This document shows, piece by piece, positions 1 to 9,844 of a stretch of DNA of 64,000 bases. The translations under genes were made by a program, and so were the position numbers. The notes below the pieces were generated by a model. That model saw only the letters and a program-made list of their open reading frames with translations. It ran no database searches and had not been told where the DNA came from. Every line of letters begins with the position of its first letter. Within the stretch, counting starts at the first letter, position 1. Source of the stretch: Streptomyces sp. NRRL S-31 (GTDB lineage: Bacteria > Actinomycetota > Actinomycetes > Streptomycetales > Streptomycetaceae); NCBI RefSeq assembly GCF_000718775.1, contig NZ_JOCB01000058.1:1-64000 (forward strand), given 5' to 3'.

Positions 1-691
1 GGGCGGGCGTCTCCCGGGCCGGCCGCGGTGCGGCCGGCGCCCCCGGTGCCGGGACGTCCCCCGACGTTCCCGGCACCGGGGTTTCCCCCGCCCCCGTGTC
101 ACCGTGGTCATCGCCGCCGCGCGGGACCGGCCCGTGGAGCCAGCCGCGCAGCGGGCCGTTCTTGCTGGTCAGGGTCACCGGGTGGAAGTCGGCGGCCGGG
201 ACGCCGTGGTGGTCGTGGCGCACGATGCCGGTGTGCACGCCCTCCGAGACGCACAGCGCGAAGCCGTTGTCCCGCTCCCGCAGGGCGGCGCGCAGGAGCG
301 GGGCGTCGAGCAGCCGGCAGGCGTGGTTGAGGTCGGACCCGACCCAGCCGCCGTGCTCGTCGACGGCCACGTACCCGGCGGCGACCACGCCGCGCAGCCG
401 GATCTGGGCGGAGCTGGAGGCGAGCCGGTTGTACCCGTGCAGCTGGGCGGGCACCTCGGTGAGCAGGGCGCGCAGGAGGGCGGGGACGGACGCGGCGGCG
501 TCGATCAGCTCCATGACGGAGTCGCCGCGGTCCGCCCGGCGCCGCTGCGTCCCGTCGATGCCGGCGCGGGCCAGGGCGCGGTCGGCGATGTCGTAGAGGA
601 CGCGCCGCAGGTACGCCTGCTCCACGTCGTCCCGGTCGCTGTACTTCTCGATGTCGAGCAGGAGCATCGTCCGGCTCACAGGGTCTTTCAT
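1..691 (-). CDS. Cyclase-homology-like protein (partial, C-terminus off the left edge)
   Basis: An open frame of 230 codons runs from ATG at 691 to the window edge, so the C-terminus is missing. A GAGAGG ribosome site precedes the ATG. The N-terminus reads MKDPVSRTMLLLDIEKYSDR, then RRADRGDSVMEL near residues 50-60 and GSDLNHACRLLD near 125-136. A first strand ending in D-x-E, a G-D turn and an N-xACRL helix follow the layout of class III nucleotidyl cyclase domains, but the second metal Asp and the usual substrate residues are not evident. It may be a degenerate cyclase fold acting as a sensor. The tail after about residue 195 is Pro/Gly/Ala-rich. The adjacent gene encodes a cyclic-nucleotide-type regulator, so a functional link is conceivable but unproven. 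Confidence 0.6.
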   Translation of the reverse strand, partial: MKDPVSRTMLLLDIEKYSDRDDVEQAYLRRVLYDIADRALARAGIDGTQRRRADRGDSVMELIDAAASVPALLRALLTEVPAQLHGYNRLASSSAQIRLRGVVAAGYVAVDEHGGWVGSDLNHACRLLDAPLLRAALRERDNGFALCVSEGVHTGIVRHDHHGVPAADFHPVTLTSKNGPLRGWLHGPVPRGGDDHGDTGAGETPVPGTSGDVPAPGAPAAPRPARETPA

Positions 692-842
692 GCTCGCCTC
701 TCGGTGGTCACCGTGGGGTCCGTCCGCTGTCAGCAGGGTGGCGCGGGGGGCCTCGGGGGCGTGAGGACGGATGACGCACTCGGACTGTGACCGTGTGCAC
801 AGAGGGCGCGCGGGCCCGGCGCGGGCGCCGCGTGCGGGTCTT

Positions 843-1589
843 TCACTCCGTCGTCTCCGCCCGCGCGATCCGGCGCAGCACGTCCGGCCGCACGATCACC
901 AGCTCCCGGCGGCCGGTGCGCACCACGTCGCGTTCGCGCAGGTCCTTCAGGAGTCGCTGCACCGCCTCGCGGGAGGCGCCCACCGAGCCGGCCAGTTCCT
1001 GCTTGCTCAGCGGCACGGAGAGTTCGACGCCCTCGCCGGTGGCGCGGCCGTGGGTGCGGGCGAGGTCGAGCAGCAGGGTGGCGAACCGCTCCCGGACGGT
1101 CATGGAGGCGAACTCCAGCCGGCGCCGGTCGGCGGCGCGGGTGCGGTCCGAGGTGAGCCCGAGCAGGGCGAAGGAGACGGCGGGGGAGTCGGTCAGGAAC
1201 GCGGTGAACCGCTCACGGTGGACCGCCACGGCCCGTACGTCCTCCAGCGCGGTCACGGTGGCGGAGCGGGTCCGGCCGGTCAGCGCCGCCGACTCGCCGA
1301 TGACGTCGCCCGGCCCGCGCAGGGCCAGCAGCGCCTCGTAGCCGTTGGCGGCCGCCGCCGTGACCTTCGTCCAGCCGCGCAGGACGAACAGCACGTGCGA
1401 GGAGGGCTCCCGCTGGCGCAGGAGCACCGCGCGGGGCGCGAAGTCCAGCTCGGAGCCGAGCGCGAGCAGCGCGGCCCGGTCCGGCTTCTCCAGCCGGGCC
1501 AGGAACGGCACCCGGTCGCCCAGCCCGTCGTCCCCCGGTGTCTCGTCCGGCGTCTGCCGCGGTGACGTGCGCGGTGCGTCCCCCGTCAT
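843..1589 (-). CDS. Crp/Fnr-family transcriptional regulator
   Basis: A 248-residue protein. An N-terminal cyclic-nucleotide-binding-like beta barrel spans roughly residues 25-140 (VLFVLRGWTKV, GPGDVIGESAAL, TALEDVRAVAV). It is followed by a dimer helix and a C-terminal winged helix (LSKQELAGSVGASREAVQRL, about 185-205). The GDVIGE turn resembles the phosphate-binding cassette of CRP, but the usual downstream R-(S/T) pair reads RTRS, so ligand binding is uncertain. I chose the ATG at 1589 because it precedes the recognisable domain and has a GCGAGG-type ribosome site; the frame stays open further upstream. The gene reads away from rpsL, with about 150 bp between its start and the rpsL promoter. 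Its regulon cannot be read from the sequence. Confidence 0.85.
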   Translation of the reverse strand: MTGDAPRTSPRQTPDETPGDDGLGDRVPFLARLEKPDRAALLALGSELDFAPRAVLLRQREPSSHVLFVLRGWTKVTAAAANGYEALLALRGPGDVIGESAALTGRTRSATVTALEDVRAVAVHRERFTAFLTDSPAVSFALLGLTSDRTRAADRRRLEFASMTVRERFATLLLDLARTHGRATGEGVELSVPLSKQELAGSVGASREAVQRLLKDLRERDVVRTGRRELVIVRPDVLRRIARAETTE

Positions 1590-1743
1590 CCCATCCTCGC
1601 CCCCCAAGCGGTACTGCGACCGCTCAACGTACCGACGTGACGGGCCGGATGCGGAGCGTCGGGCGGGATCCGCGCGAAATGGCCACGGACCCGGATCGGG
1701 GAACCGGGACAAGTCCGGCGTGTCGGTGCCCGCTCCATTTGTT

Positions 1744-1772
1744 TTGACCGAAGTCCGTGAGGTAGGTACGCT
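1744..1772 (+). promoter_or_regulatory. Promoter of the rpsL operon
   Basis: TTGACC at 1744-1749 and TACGCT at 1767-1772 are separated by 17 bp, a good match to the vegetative HrdB-type consensus. It would start transcription near 1779 and give a leader of about 190 nt before rpsL. Confidence 0.7.
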
Positions 1773-1891
1773 CAGACCTTGTGCCTGGGGTGTGCCCTGG
1801 CTCCTGTGCGTGCCTGTGAACCGCACGGCGAGCCGCGACCGGCCACCGTAATCTGCGCCCTTCCCGCCTCGCGGCGAAGGTTCGCGGGATT

Positions 1892-1919
1892 CGACACACC
1901 CGACCGCGTGGGTCGGAGA
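1892..1919 (+). promoter_or_regulatory. 28-nt leader element shared with the rpsJ leader
   Basis: These 28 bases are identical to 8129-8156 in the S10 leader. The core folds as CCGACC, loop GCGTG, GGTCGG, flanked 5' by the single-stranded motif CGACACAC and 3' by AGA. It ends 48 nt before the rpsL start codon. Confidence 0.6.
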
Positions 1920-1967
1920 TGTTCCAGGTTAGCTGTACCTATTCGGCACACAGAAACCGGAGAAGTA

Positions 1968-2339
1968 GTGCCTACGATCCAGCAGCTGGTCCGCAAGGGC
2001 CGGCAGGACAAGGTCGAGAAGAACAAGACGCCCGCACTCGAGGGTTCGCCCCAGCGTCGCGGCGTCTGCACGCGCGTGTTCACGACCACCCCGAAGAAGC
2101 CGAACTCGGCCCTGCGTAAGGTCGCGCGTGTGCGTCTGACCAGTGGGATCGAGGTCACCGCTTACATTCCGGGTGAGGGACACAACCTGCAGGAGCACTC
2201 CATCGTGCTCGTGCGCGGCGGCCGTGTGAAGGACCTGCCGGGTGTTCGCTACAAGATCATCCGCGGTTCGCTCGACACCCAGGGTGTCAAGAACCGCAAG
2301 CAGGCCCGCAGCCGCTACGGCGCCAAGAAGGAGAAGTAA
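1968..2339 (+). CDS. rpsL: 30S ribosomal protein S12
   Basis: Decoding-centre protein of the small subunit, 123 residues, the normal length for actinobacteria. It carries the conserved [18 protein letters not shown] and [12 protein letters not shown] segments. Lys43, Lys88 and Pro91 are the wild-type residues, so the classical streptomycin-resistance substitutions are absent. The start is the GTG at 1968, directly before [10 protein letters not shown], preceded by GGAGAA at 1959. It is the first gene of the str operon, with rpsG 2 nt downstream. The leader of about 190 nt is long and carries the element at 1892-1919. Confidence 0.98.
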   Translation: MPTIQQLVRKGRQDKVEKNKTPALEGSPQRRGVCTRVFTTTPKKPNSALRKVARVRLTSGIEVTAYIPGEGHNLQEHSIVLVRGGRVKDLPGVRYKIIRGSLDTQGVKNRKQARSRYGAKKEK

Positions 2340-2341
2340 GA

Positions 2342-2812
2342 ATGCCTCGTAAGGGCCCCGCCCCGAAGCGCCCGGTCATCATCGACCCGGTCTACGGTTC
2401 TCCTCTGGTGACCTCCCTCATCAACAAGGTGCTGCTGAACGGCAAGCGTTCCACCGCCGAGCGCATCGTCTACGGCGCCATGGAGGGTCTGCGTGAGAAG
2501 ACGGGCAACGACCCGATCATCACGCTGAAGCGCGCGCTGGAGAACATCAAGCCGACCCTCGAGGTCAAGTCCCGCCGTGTCGGTGGTGCGACGTACCAGG
2601 TTCCGATCGAGGTCAAGCCCGGTCGTGCCAACACGCTCGCGCTGCGCTGGCTGGTCGGTTACTCCCGTGCCCGTCGCGAGAAGACCATGACCGAGCGTCT
2701 GCTCAACGAGCTCCTCGACGCCTCCAACGGCCTGGGTGCCGCTGTGAAGAAGCGCGAGGACACGCACAAGATGGCCGAGTCCAACAAGGCCTTCGCGCAC
2801 TACCGCTGGTAG
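2342..2812 (+). CDS. rpsG: 30S ribosomal protein S7
   Basis: Primary 16S rRNA-binding protein that nucleates the 30S head. It has 156 residues, full length, starting [20 protein letters not shown]. The conserved [13 protein letters not shown] and [20 protein letters not shown] segments are present. It lies 2 nt after rpsL and 39 nt before fusA, so the three are surely co-transcribed. In enteric bacteria S7 is the translational repressor of this operon; no such site was identified here. Confidence 0.98.
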   Translation: MPRKGPAPKRPVIIDPVYGSPLVTSLINKVLLNGKRSTAERIVYGAMEGLREKTGNDPIITLKRALENIKPTLEVKSRRVGGATYQVPIEVKPGRANTLALRWLVGYSRARREKTMTERLLNELLDASNGLGAAVKKREDTHKMAESNKAFAHYRW

Positions 2813-2851
2813 TCGCAGTCCACATCGAGACCGAGAGAAGACTGAAGCCTT

Positions 2852-4978
2852 ATGGCTACCACTTCGCTTGACCTGGCCCGGGTGCGCAACATCGGCATCA
2901 TGGCCCACATCGACGCGGGCAAGACGACCACCACCGAGCGGATCCTGTTCTACACCGGTGTGTCTTACAAGATCGGTGAGGTCCACGACGGCGCTGCCAC
3001 CATGGACTGGATGGAGCAGGAGCAGGAGCGTGGCATCACGATCACCTCTGCTGCCACCACCTGTCACTGGTCGCTGGAGGACGTCGACCACACCATCAAC
3101 ATCATCGACACGCCGGGTCACGTCGACTTCACCGTCGAGGTGGAGCGTTCCCTGCGCGTGCTCGACGGTGCCGTGACGGTGTTCGACGGTGTCGCCGGCG
3201 TTGAGCCCCAGTCCGAGACCGTGTGGCGTCAGGCGGACCGCTACGGCGTTCCGCGTATCTGCTTCGTCAACAAGCTCGACCGCACCGGTGCCGAGTTCCA
3301 CCGCTGTGTCGACATGATCGTCGACCGCCTGGGCGCGCAGCCGATCGTCATGCAGCTGCCGATCGGTGCCGAGGCGGACTTCAAGGGCGTCGTCGACCTG
3401 GTGACGATGAAGGCCTTCGTGTGGTCCGCCGAGGCCACCAAGGGCGAGATGTACGACATCGTCGACATCCCGGACACCCACACCGAGGCTGCCGAGGAGT
3501 ACCGCGGCAAGCTGATCGAGGCCGTGGCCGAGAACGACGAAGAGATCATGGAGCTGTACCTGGAGGGCGAGGAGCCTTCCGTGGAGCAGCTGTACGCCGC
3601 GATCCGTCGTATCACCATCGCCTCCGGCAAGGGCGACGGCGTCACCGTCACCCCCGTGTTCTGCGGTACCGCGTTCAAGAACAAGGGTGTCCAGCCCCTG
3701 CTCGACGCGGTCGTGCGCTACCTGCCCTCCCCGGTCGACATCGAGGCCATCGAAGGCCACGCGGTCAACAACCCGGAGGAGGTCGTCAAGCGCAAGCCGT
3801 CCGACGACGAGCCGCTTTCGGCGCTGGCGTTCAAGATCATGAGCGACCCGCACCTGGGCAAGCTCACCTTCGTCCGCGTGTACTCCGGCCGCCTGGAGTC
3901 CGGCACCGCCGTGCTGAACTCCGTCAAGGGCCGCAAGGAGCGCATCGGCAAGATCTACCGCATGCACGCCAACAAGCGTGAGGAGATCGAGTCGGTGGGC
4001 GCCGGCGACATCGTCGCCGTCATGGGCCTGAAGCAGACCACCACCGGTGAGACGCTCAGCGACGAGAAGAACCCGGTGATCCTGGAGTCCATGGACTTCC
4101 CGGCGCCGGTCATCGAGGTCGCGATCGAGCCCAAGTCCAAGGGTGACCAGGAGAAGCTGGGTGTCGCCATCCAGCGTCTCGCGGAGGAGGACCCCTCCTT
4201 CCAGGTGCACACCAACGAGGAGACCGGCCAGACCGTCATCGGCGGTATGGGCGAGCTTCACCTCGAGGTGCTGGTCGACCGGATGCGGCGCGAGTTCAAG
4301 GTCGAGGCCAACGTCGGCAAGCCGCAGGTGGCCTACCGCGAGACGATCCGCAAGGCCGTCGAGCGCGTCGACTACACGCACAAGAAGCAGACCGGTGGTA
4401 CCGGTCAGTTCGCGAAGGTGCAGATCGGCATCGAGCCGATCGAGAGTGGCGACACCTCGTACGAGTTCGTGAACAAGGTGACCGGTGGTCGCATCCCGAA
4501 GGAGTACATCCCTTCGGTCGACGCCGGTGCGCAGGAGGCCATGCAGTTCGGCATCCTCGCCGGTTACGAGATGACCGGTGTCCGCGTGATCCTGCACGAC
4601 GGTGCCTACCACGAGGTCGACTCCTCCGAGCTCGCCTTCAAGATCGCCGGTTCGCAGGCCTTCAAGGAGGCCGCGCGCAAGGCTTCGCCCGTACTCCTTG
4701 AGCCGATGATGGCCGTCGAGGTCACCACGCCCGAGGACTACATGGGTGAGGTCATCGGCGACATCAACTCCCGCCGTGGCCAGATCCAGGCCATGGAGGA
4801 GCGGGCTGGTGCCCGCGTCGTGAAGGGCCTCGTGCCCCTGTCGGAGATGTTCGGCTACGTCGGCGACCTCCGCAGCAAGACGTCGGGTCGCGCAAGCTAC
4901 TCGATGCAGTTCGACTCCTACGCCGAGGTTCCGCGGAACGTCGCCGAGGAGATCATCGCGAAGGCCAAGGGCGAGTAA
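2852..4978 (+). CDS. fusA: Elongation factor G
   Basis: Translational GTPase that drives translocation and, with RRF, ribosome recycling. 708 residues, full length. The G domain is intact: G1 [12 protein letters not shown] (about 18-29), the switch region ending in RGITITSA, G3 DTPGHVDF (about 88-95) and G4 NKLDRTG (about 142-148). Domains II-V follow, with the domain IV loop region near residues 500-590. It is the third gene of the str operon. It is followed by a 161-bp spacer with a strong hairpin before tuf, which suggests partial uncoupling from tuf. Confidence 0.98.
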   Translation: MATTSLDLARVRNIGIMAHIDAGKTTTTERILFYTGVSYKIGEVHDGAATMDWMEQEQERGITITSAATTCHWSLEDVDHTINIIDTPGHVDFTVEVERSLRVLDGAVTVFDGVAGVEPQSETVWRQADRYGVPRICFVNKLDRTGAEFHRCVDMIVDRLGAQPIVMQLPIGAEADFKGVVDLVTMKAFVWSAEATKGEMYDIVDIPDTHTEAAEEYRGKLIEAVAENDEEIMELYLEGEEPSVEQLYAAIRRITIASGKGDGVTVTPVFCGTAFKNKGVQPLLDAVVRYLPSPVDIEAIEGHAVNNPEEVVKRKPSDDEPLSALAFKIMSDPHLGKLTFVRVYSGRLESGTAVLNSVKGRKERIGKIYRMHANKREEIESVGAGDIVAVMGLKQTTTGETLSDEKNPVILESMDFPAPVIEVAIEPKSKGDQEKLGVAIQRLAEEDPSFQVHTNEETGQTVIGGMGELHLEVLVDRMRREFKVEANVGKPQVAYRETIRKAVERVDYTHKKQTGGTGQFAKVQIGIEPIESGDTSYEFVNKVTGGRIPKEYIPSVDAGAQEAMQFGILAGYEMTGVRVILHDGAYHEVDSSELAFKIAGSQAFKEAARKASPVLLEPMMAVEVTTPEDYMGEVIGDINSRRGQIQAMEERAGARVVKGLVPLSEMFGYVGDLRSKTSGRASYSMQFDSYAEVPRNVAEEIIAKAKGE

Positions 4979-5021
4979 CGCACCGCGTTCCCACGCTTTA
5001 GGCTTGACTCCGGAGCCTCCA

Positions 5022-5058
5022 GGGGCAAACAGCCGCAAATCCGTCGGATGTCTGCCCC
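5022..5058 (+). promoter_or_regulatory. Long imperfect hairpin between fusA and tuf
   Basis: GGGGCA (5022-5027) pairs with TGCCCC (5053-5058). The stem continues inward through ACA/TGT and a GCCG...CGG segment. There is no T-tract. A TTGACT at 5004-5009 just upstream lacks a convincing -10 box. The hairpin may be an attenuator, an mRNA processing site or a stabiliser for the tuf transcript. Confidence 0.45.
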
Positions 5059-5139
5059 GCCGGTTCCGGGCTTTAACAGCAAAGATCACCTGGCGCCGAT
5101 GAAGTAAGGCGTACAGAACCACTCCACAGGAGGACCCCA

Positions 5140-6333
<1,194 letters not shown>

Positions 6334-6365
6334 GTTCCGCTTGCTTCGAGGTCCTCTGACCTAGG

Positions 6366-6399
6366 AGAGGCCCGTACGACTCCGGTCGTGCGGGCCTCT
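6366..6399 (+). terminator. Intrinsic terminator of the str operon
   Basis: A 15-bp stem (6366-6380 with 6385-6399, one G-T pair) closes a TCCG tetraloop and is followed by TTCGGCG. It lies 33 nt after the tuf stop codon. The T-tract is weak, as is usual in Streptomyces. Confidence 0.75.
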
Positions 6400-6503
6400 T
6401 CGGCGTTCCCGGGCCGGGCGCCGGCGACGGCGCGCGACACGGCCGGGACCCGCTGAAGAACGACCCGGACCCGCCGGAAGGCCCGCCGAAAGGGCGGGCG
6501 CGG

Positions 6504-7391
6504 TCACTCTGTCGGGTGGTTTCGGTGGTCCGTCCGGCAGTCGCGGCAGCGGCCCGGCTCCGGCGCGCGGAAGGCGCGCTCGCAGCCCTCACAGGTCCGC
6601 AGCGGGTGCCGGACGGCCGGGGGCGCCTCGGGCGCGCGGAAGGGCGGCAGGGGCGGGATCCTGGCCGCCAGGCGGTGGGCCAGCAGGGCGGCCGGCCGGA
6701 CCAGGGGCTCCGGCGGCAGGTCGCCGGTGAGCGCGTGGCGTATGGCGCCGGGGGTGACCTCCCGCTCCAGCCAGGCCGCGACGCCGGGTGCGAGGTGCTC
6801 GGTGTCGGTGGCGGACAGGAGCAGGCGCGGGTCCGTGCGGCGGAGGCCGGCGAGGAGGTCGCCGGCCGCCTGGAGCAGGGCGGGAGCGGGGTACGCGGGC
6901 TTCGGCACGGCGGGGAGGGTCGCGCGGCGCGCGGGCCGCGGCTGCGGCGCGGTGGCCGTACGGCGGGCCGGGGGCCCGGACGGCGCCGCTTCGGACGCGC
7001 CGGCGCGGCGGCCCGGCTGGTTGCAGGAGATCGTCCGGGTGACGATCCGGCCGTCGGGGATCCGCTGCCGCTCCCGGCGCAGATAGCCGTGGTCCTCCAG
7101 CTCGCGCAGGGCGCCCGCGATCCGGGCGGCGCCCTCGGTGAAGCGGGCGGCGAGGGACTTGATGTCGATGCGGGCGCCGGGCGGCAGCGACTGGATGTGG
7201 CAGCCCAGGCCGATCGCGAGGAGCGAGAGGTCCGGGTGCTGGGTGAGGTGGTTGCCGATCACCGTGAAGCGGTCGTTGTGGCGGGTGTGCTCGTGGATGA
7301 GCCCGCCGGTGTGACGGCCCCGGTTCGGGTGCGTGTTGCCCGTAAAGCGGGACCGGGCGCGCGGGGGCACGCTAGGGTGCTGGGTATCCAT
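6504..7391 (-). CDS. Winged-helix domain protein with Cys-rich C-terminus
   Basis: A 295-residue protein starting MDTQHPSVPPRARSRFTGNT. Residues about 30-125 form a helix-turn-helix/winged-helix region (TVIGNHLTQHPDLSLLAIGL, IDIKSLAARFTEGAARIAGA, LEDHGYLRRERQRIPDGRIV), a layout shared with replication-initiator-like and helper-type DNA-binding proteins of Streptomyces. A Pro/Ala/Arg-rich linker leads to a second helical region and a C-terminal CEGC...CRDC motif that could bind zinc. The function is unknown. It is the only gene between tuf and the S10 operon and reads opposite to both. An inverted repeat in its upstream region (7420-7456) may control it. Confidence 0.75.
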   Translation of the reverse strand: MDTQHPSVPPRARSRFTGNTHPNRGRHTGGLIHEHTRHNDRFTVIGNHLTQHPDLSLLAIGLGCHIQSLPPGARIDIKSLAARFTEGAARIAGALRELEDHGYLRRERQRIPDGRIVTRTISCNQPGRRAGASEAAPSGPPARRTATAPQPRPARRATLPAVPKPAYPAPALLQAAGDLLAGLRRTDPRLLLSATDTEHLAPGVAAWLEREVTPGAIRHALTGDLPPEPLVRPAALLAHRLAARIPPLPPFRAPEAPPAVRHPLRTCEGCERAFRAPEPGRCRDCRTDHRNHPTE

Positions 7392-7419
7392 CGGGAAGAG
7401 TTGCCTTCCTCGGTGGTCA

Positions 7420-7456
7420 GGCCCTCGCACTGGGATCGCTAGTCCCGGCGAGGGCC
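7420..7456 (-). repeat. Inverted repeat upstream of the winged-helix gene
   Basis: GGCCCTCGC (7420-7428) pairs perfectly with GCGAGGGCC (7448-7456), and the interior GGGA/TCCC extends the hairpin. It lies 29 nt upstream of the start at 7391, so it could be an operator for the encoded protein or a 5' UTR hairpin. Confidence 0.5.
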
Positions 7457-7803
7457 GTCGCATGTCTGCCGTGGTGTCGCGCCGAGCGTAGAGCAGGCGA
7501 CCGGCCCGGAATCCAGTCGCGCCGGTGATGTTCACCCGGGCGAGTGAGCGGGGCGCCACGGGCGGGAGGGGTGGGGCTTGGCGGGGTCCTTTCACCCTTG
7601 TTTCCCCCTGGGGGAAGACGGCCCGGGACACCGGAGCACGGTGCGCCGGGTCCCGGTGGGGGAGGGGCCGGGCGGCCGGTGCCGGCGGCGCCCGGGGGTT
7701 CCGGAGGCCGGCGTCCGGGTCTTCGGCGGCGCGGGCGGCGAAGGCGGTCCGGGGGCGAGGCGACCCGGGGGCCGCGGCGTCTCCACCGGCCGCGGCTCCG
7801 GGT
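7457..7803. other. GC-rich spacer with no recognised gene
   Basis: About 350 bp between the winged-helix gene and the S10 promoter. Open frames exist on both strands, but none has a recognisable product, a good ribosome site or Streptomyces-like codon bias in a single frame. I see no repeat or RNA gene here. Confidence 0.5.
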
Positions 7804-7831
7804 TTGACCTACGTCACTCCCGGGGTAATCT
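7804..7831 (+). promoter_or_regulatory. Candidate promoter of the S10 operon
   Basis: TTGACC (7804-7809) and TAATCT (7826-7831) are 16 bp apart. A second, weaker pair, TTGGCA (7843-7848) and CAGACT (7868-7873), follows with a 19-bp spacer. Either would give an unusually long leader of about 340-380 nt before rpsJ. Confidence 0.6.
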
Positions 7832-7837
7832 CTTCGG

Positions 7838-8215
7838 CTCGATTGGCATCGGGCCTGCCCCATATGGCAGACTGTCCGAGTTGCTCGGTCGAGTGTTGAT
7901 GCTGCGCGCCTCCCGCCGGGAGGACCGGAAGCGAGTCCCACAGTACTCGTCGTCCTAACTGCCTTCGGGCAGCGCTGGGACGGACGTACGGGAATCTTCC
8001 GGGAAGCGTGGGCGCGGCACCGGCCAGGCGCCCGGTGGGCCCGAGGTCCCCGGTCCGCGGTTTCCGGAAGGGCCGTGCGTGATCCCGCAGGGATGTTCGG
8101 ACAAGGGGCATCCGTGTCAGCGGGAGAGCGACACACCCGACCGCGTGGGTCGGAGAGGGAAGGTCCGGGACATCGGGTTCCGGAGCGTTAGAAGAGACAG
8201 GACTACTGAGTAGCC
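7838..8215 (+). promoter_or_regulatory. Structured 5' leader of the S10 operon
   Basis: The inferred leader contains several strong stems. CCTCCC/GGGAGG lies at 7909-7923. CTGCC-TTCG-GGCAG at 7959-7972 has a UUCG tetraloop and is enclosed by GTCCCA (7935-7940) with TGGGAC (7976-7981). The shared rpsL/rpsJ hairpin is at 8129-8156. No gene is recognised inside. Ribosomal-protein leaders often bind one of the operon's own products, but no known leader class was matched here. Confidence 0.5.
8129..8156 (+). promoter_or_regulatory. 28-nt leader element shared with the rpsL leader
   Basis: Identical over 28 nt to 1892-1919, with core hairpin CCGACC-GCGTG-GGTCGG. It ends 59 nt before the rpsJ start codon, close to the 48 nt seen at rpsL. 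The sequences flanking the two copies are not alike. Confidence 0.6.
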
Positions 8216-8524
8216 ATGGCGGGACAGAAGATCCGCATCCGGCTCAAGGCCTACGACCACGAGGTCATCGACTCCTCGGCGAAGAAGATCGTCGAGACGG
8301 TGACCCGCACTGGTGCGTCGGTCGCGGGCCCGGTGCCGCTGCCCACTGAGAAGAACGTGTACTGCGTCATCAAGTCGCCGCACAAGTACAAGGACTCGCG
8401 CGAGCACTTCGAGATGCGCACGCACAAGCGCCTGATCGACATCCTCGACCCGACCCCCAAGACCGTTGACTCTCTGATGCGACTCGACCTCCCGGCCGGT
8501 GTCGACATCGAGATCAAGCTCTGA
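8216..8524 (+). CDS. rpsJ: 30S ribosomal protein S10
   Basis: Small-subunit head protein, also the NusE component of antitermination complexes. 102 residues starting [20 protein letters not shown]. The loop segment [12 protein letters not shown] (around 60-71) and the C-terminal [11 protein letters not shown] are conserved. It is the first gene of the S10-spc ribosomal cluster, with rplC starting 16 nt after its stop. Its long leader suggests post-transcriptional control of the whole cluster. Confidence 0.98.
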   Translation: MAGQKIRIRLKAYDHEVIDSSAKKIVETVTRTGASVAGPVPLPTEKNVYCVIKSPHKYKDSREHFEMRTHKRLIDILDPTPKTVDSLMRLDLPAGVDIEIKL

Positions 8525-8540
8525 GGCTGGTGGGCTGAGA

Positions 8541-9185
8541 ATGGCTAAGCAGATCAAGGGCATCCTGGGCGAGAAGCTCGGCATGACGCAGGTGTGGGAC
8601 GAGAACAACCGTGTTGTTCCGGTCACCGTCGTCAAGGCCGGCCCCAACGTCGTCACCCAGGTCCGTACCAACGACGTCGACGGCTACGAGTCGGTCCAGA
8701 TCGCCTTCGGCGAGATCGACCCGCGCAAGGTGAACAAGCCCCTCAAGGGCCACTTCGCCAAGGCCGACGTCACCCCGCGCCGTCACCTCGTCGAGATCCG
8801 TACCGCTGACGCCAGCGAGTACACCCTCGGCCAGGAGATCACCGCCGAGGTGTTCGAGGCCGGCGTGAAGGTCGACGTCACCGGCAAGAGCAAGGGCAAG
8901 GGCTTCGCCGGTGTCATGAAGCGCCACAACTTCCGTGGCCTCGGCGCCGGACACGGCACCCAGCGCAAGCACCGCTCGCCCGGTTCCATCGGTGGCTGCG
9001 CCACCCCGGGCCGCGTGTTCAAGGGCCTCCGCATGGCGGGTCGCATGGGCAACGAGCGGGTCACCACCCAGAACCTGACCGTCCACGCCGTTGACGCGGA
9101 GAAGGGTCTGCTGCTCATCAAGGGCGCGGTTCCCGGTCCGAACGGCGGCCTCGTCCTGGTCCGCACCGCGGCCAAGGGGGCCTGA
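8541..9185 (+). CDS. rplC: 50S ribosomal protein L3
   Basis: Early assembly protein of the large subunit that reaches towards the peptidyl-transferase centre. 214 residues. The start is ATG 8541 ([20 protein letters not shown]); the frame is open further upstream inside rpsJ, but that part does not match the family. The [11 protein letters not shown] and [20 protein letters not shown] loop segments are intact. It lies between rpsJ and rplD in the standard S10 order. Confidence 0.98.
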   Translation: MAKQIKGILGEKLGMTQVWDENNRVVPVTVVKAGPNVVTQVRTNDVDGYESVQIAFGEIDPRKVNKPLKGHFAKADVTPRRHLVEIRTADASEYTLGQEITAEVFEAGVKVDVTGKSKGKGFAGVMKRHNFRGLGAGHGTQRKHRSPGSIGGCATPGRVFKGLRMAGRMGNERVTTQNLTVHAVDAEKGLLLIKGAVPGPNGGLVLVRTAAKGA

Positions 9186-9193
9186 GGTAACCG

Positions 9194-9844
9194 ATGAGCA
9201 CTGTTGACATCCTTTCGCCGGCGGGCGAGAAGGCCGGTTCCGTCGAGCTCCCCGCGGAGATCTTCGACGCCAAGGTCAGCGTTCCGCTGATCCACCAGGT
9301 CGTCGTCGCGCAGCTGGCCGCGGCCCGTCAGGGCACGCACAAGACCAAGACCCGCGGTGAAGTCCGTGGTGGTGGCAAGAAGCCGTACCGCCAGAAGGGC
9401 ACCGGTCGCGCCCGTCAGGGTTCGACCCGCGCGCCGCAGTTCGCCGGTGGTGGCGTCGTGCACGGTCCCGTGCCGCGTGACTACTCGCAGCGCACCCCGA
9501 AGAAGATGAAGGCCGCCGCCCTGCGCGGTGCCCTCACCGACCGGGCGCGTCACAACCGCATCCACGTCGTCTCCGGCGTGGTCGAGGGTGCGGTCTCCAC
9601 GAAGGCCGCGAAGAGCCTGTTCGGCAAGATCAGCGAGCGGAAGAACCTGCTCCTGGTCGTCGAGCGCGCCGACGAGGCCGCGTGGCTGTCCGCCCGCAAC
9701 CTGCCCCAGGTCCACATCCTGGAGCCGGGCCAGCTGAACACGTACGACGTTCTCGTCTCGGACGACGTGGTCTTCACCCAGTCCGCGTTCGAGTCCTTCG
9801 TGTCCGGCCCGAAGGCCAATGACACCGAAGGGAGCGAGGCCTGA
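9194..9844 (+). CDS. rplD: 50S ribosomal protein L4
   Basis: Lines the nascent peptide exit tunnel with L22. 216 residues. The tunnel loop is recognisable as [20 protein letters not shown] (about 52-71), followed by [15 protein letters not shown]. In E. coli L4 also represses the S10 operon; whether it binds the leader at 7838-8215 here is unknown. Its TGA overlaps the rplW ATG by one base (TGATG), implying translational coupling. Confidence 0.98.
   Translation: MSTVDILSPAGEKAGSVELPAEIFDAKVSVPLIHQVVVAQLAAARQGTHKTKTRGEVRGGGKKPYRQKGTGRARQGSTRAPQFAGGGVVHGPVPRDYSQRTPKKMKAAALRGALTDRARHNRIHVVSGVVEGAVSTKAAKSLFGKISERKNLLLVVERADEAAWLSARNLPQVHILEPGQLNTYDVLVSDDVVFTQSAFESFVSGPKANDTEGSEA

Noticed and set aside
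2315-5122. 935-codon open frame antisense to rpsG-fusA-tuf
   Set aside because: It is the mirror of highly biased high-GC coding sequence, with His/Leu/Asp-rich nonsense composition and no ribosome site; fusA is certain on the other strand.
7525-7958. Several short open frames between the winged-helix gene and rpsJ
   Set aside because: No ribosome site, no family resemblance, and overlap with the S10 promoter and leader.
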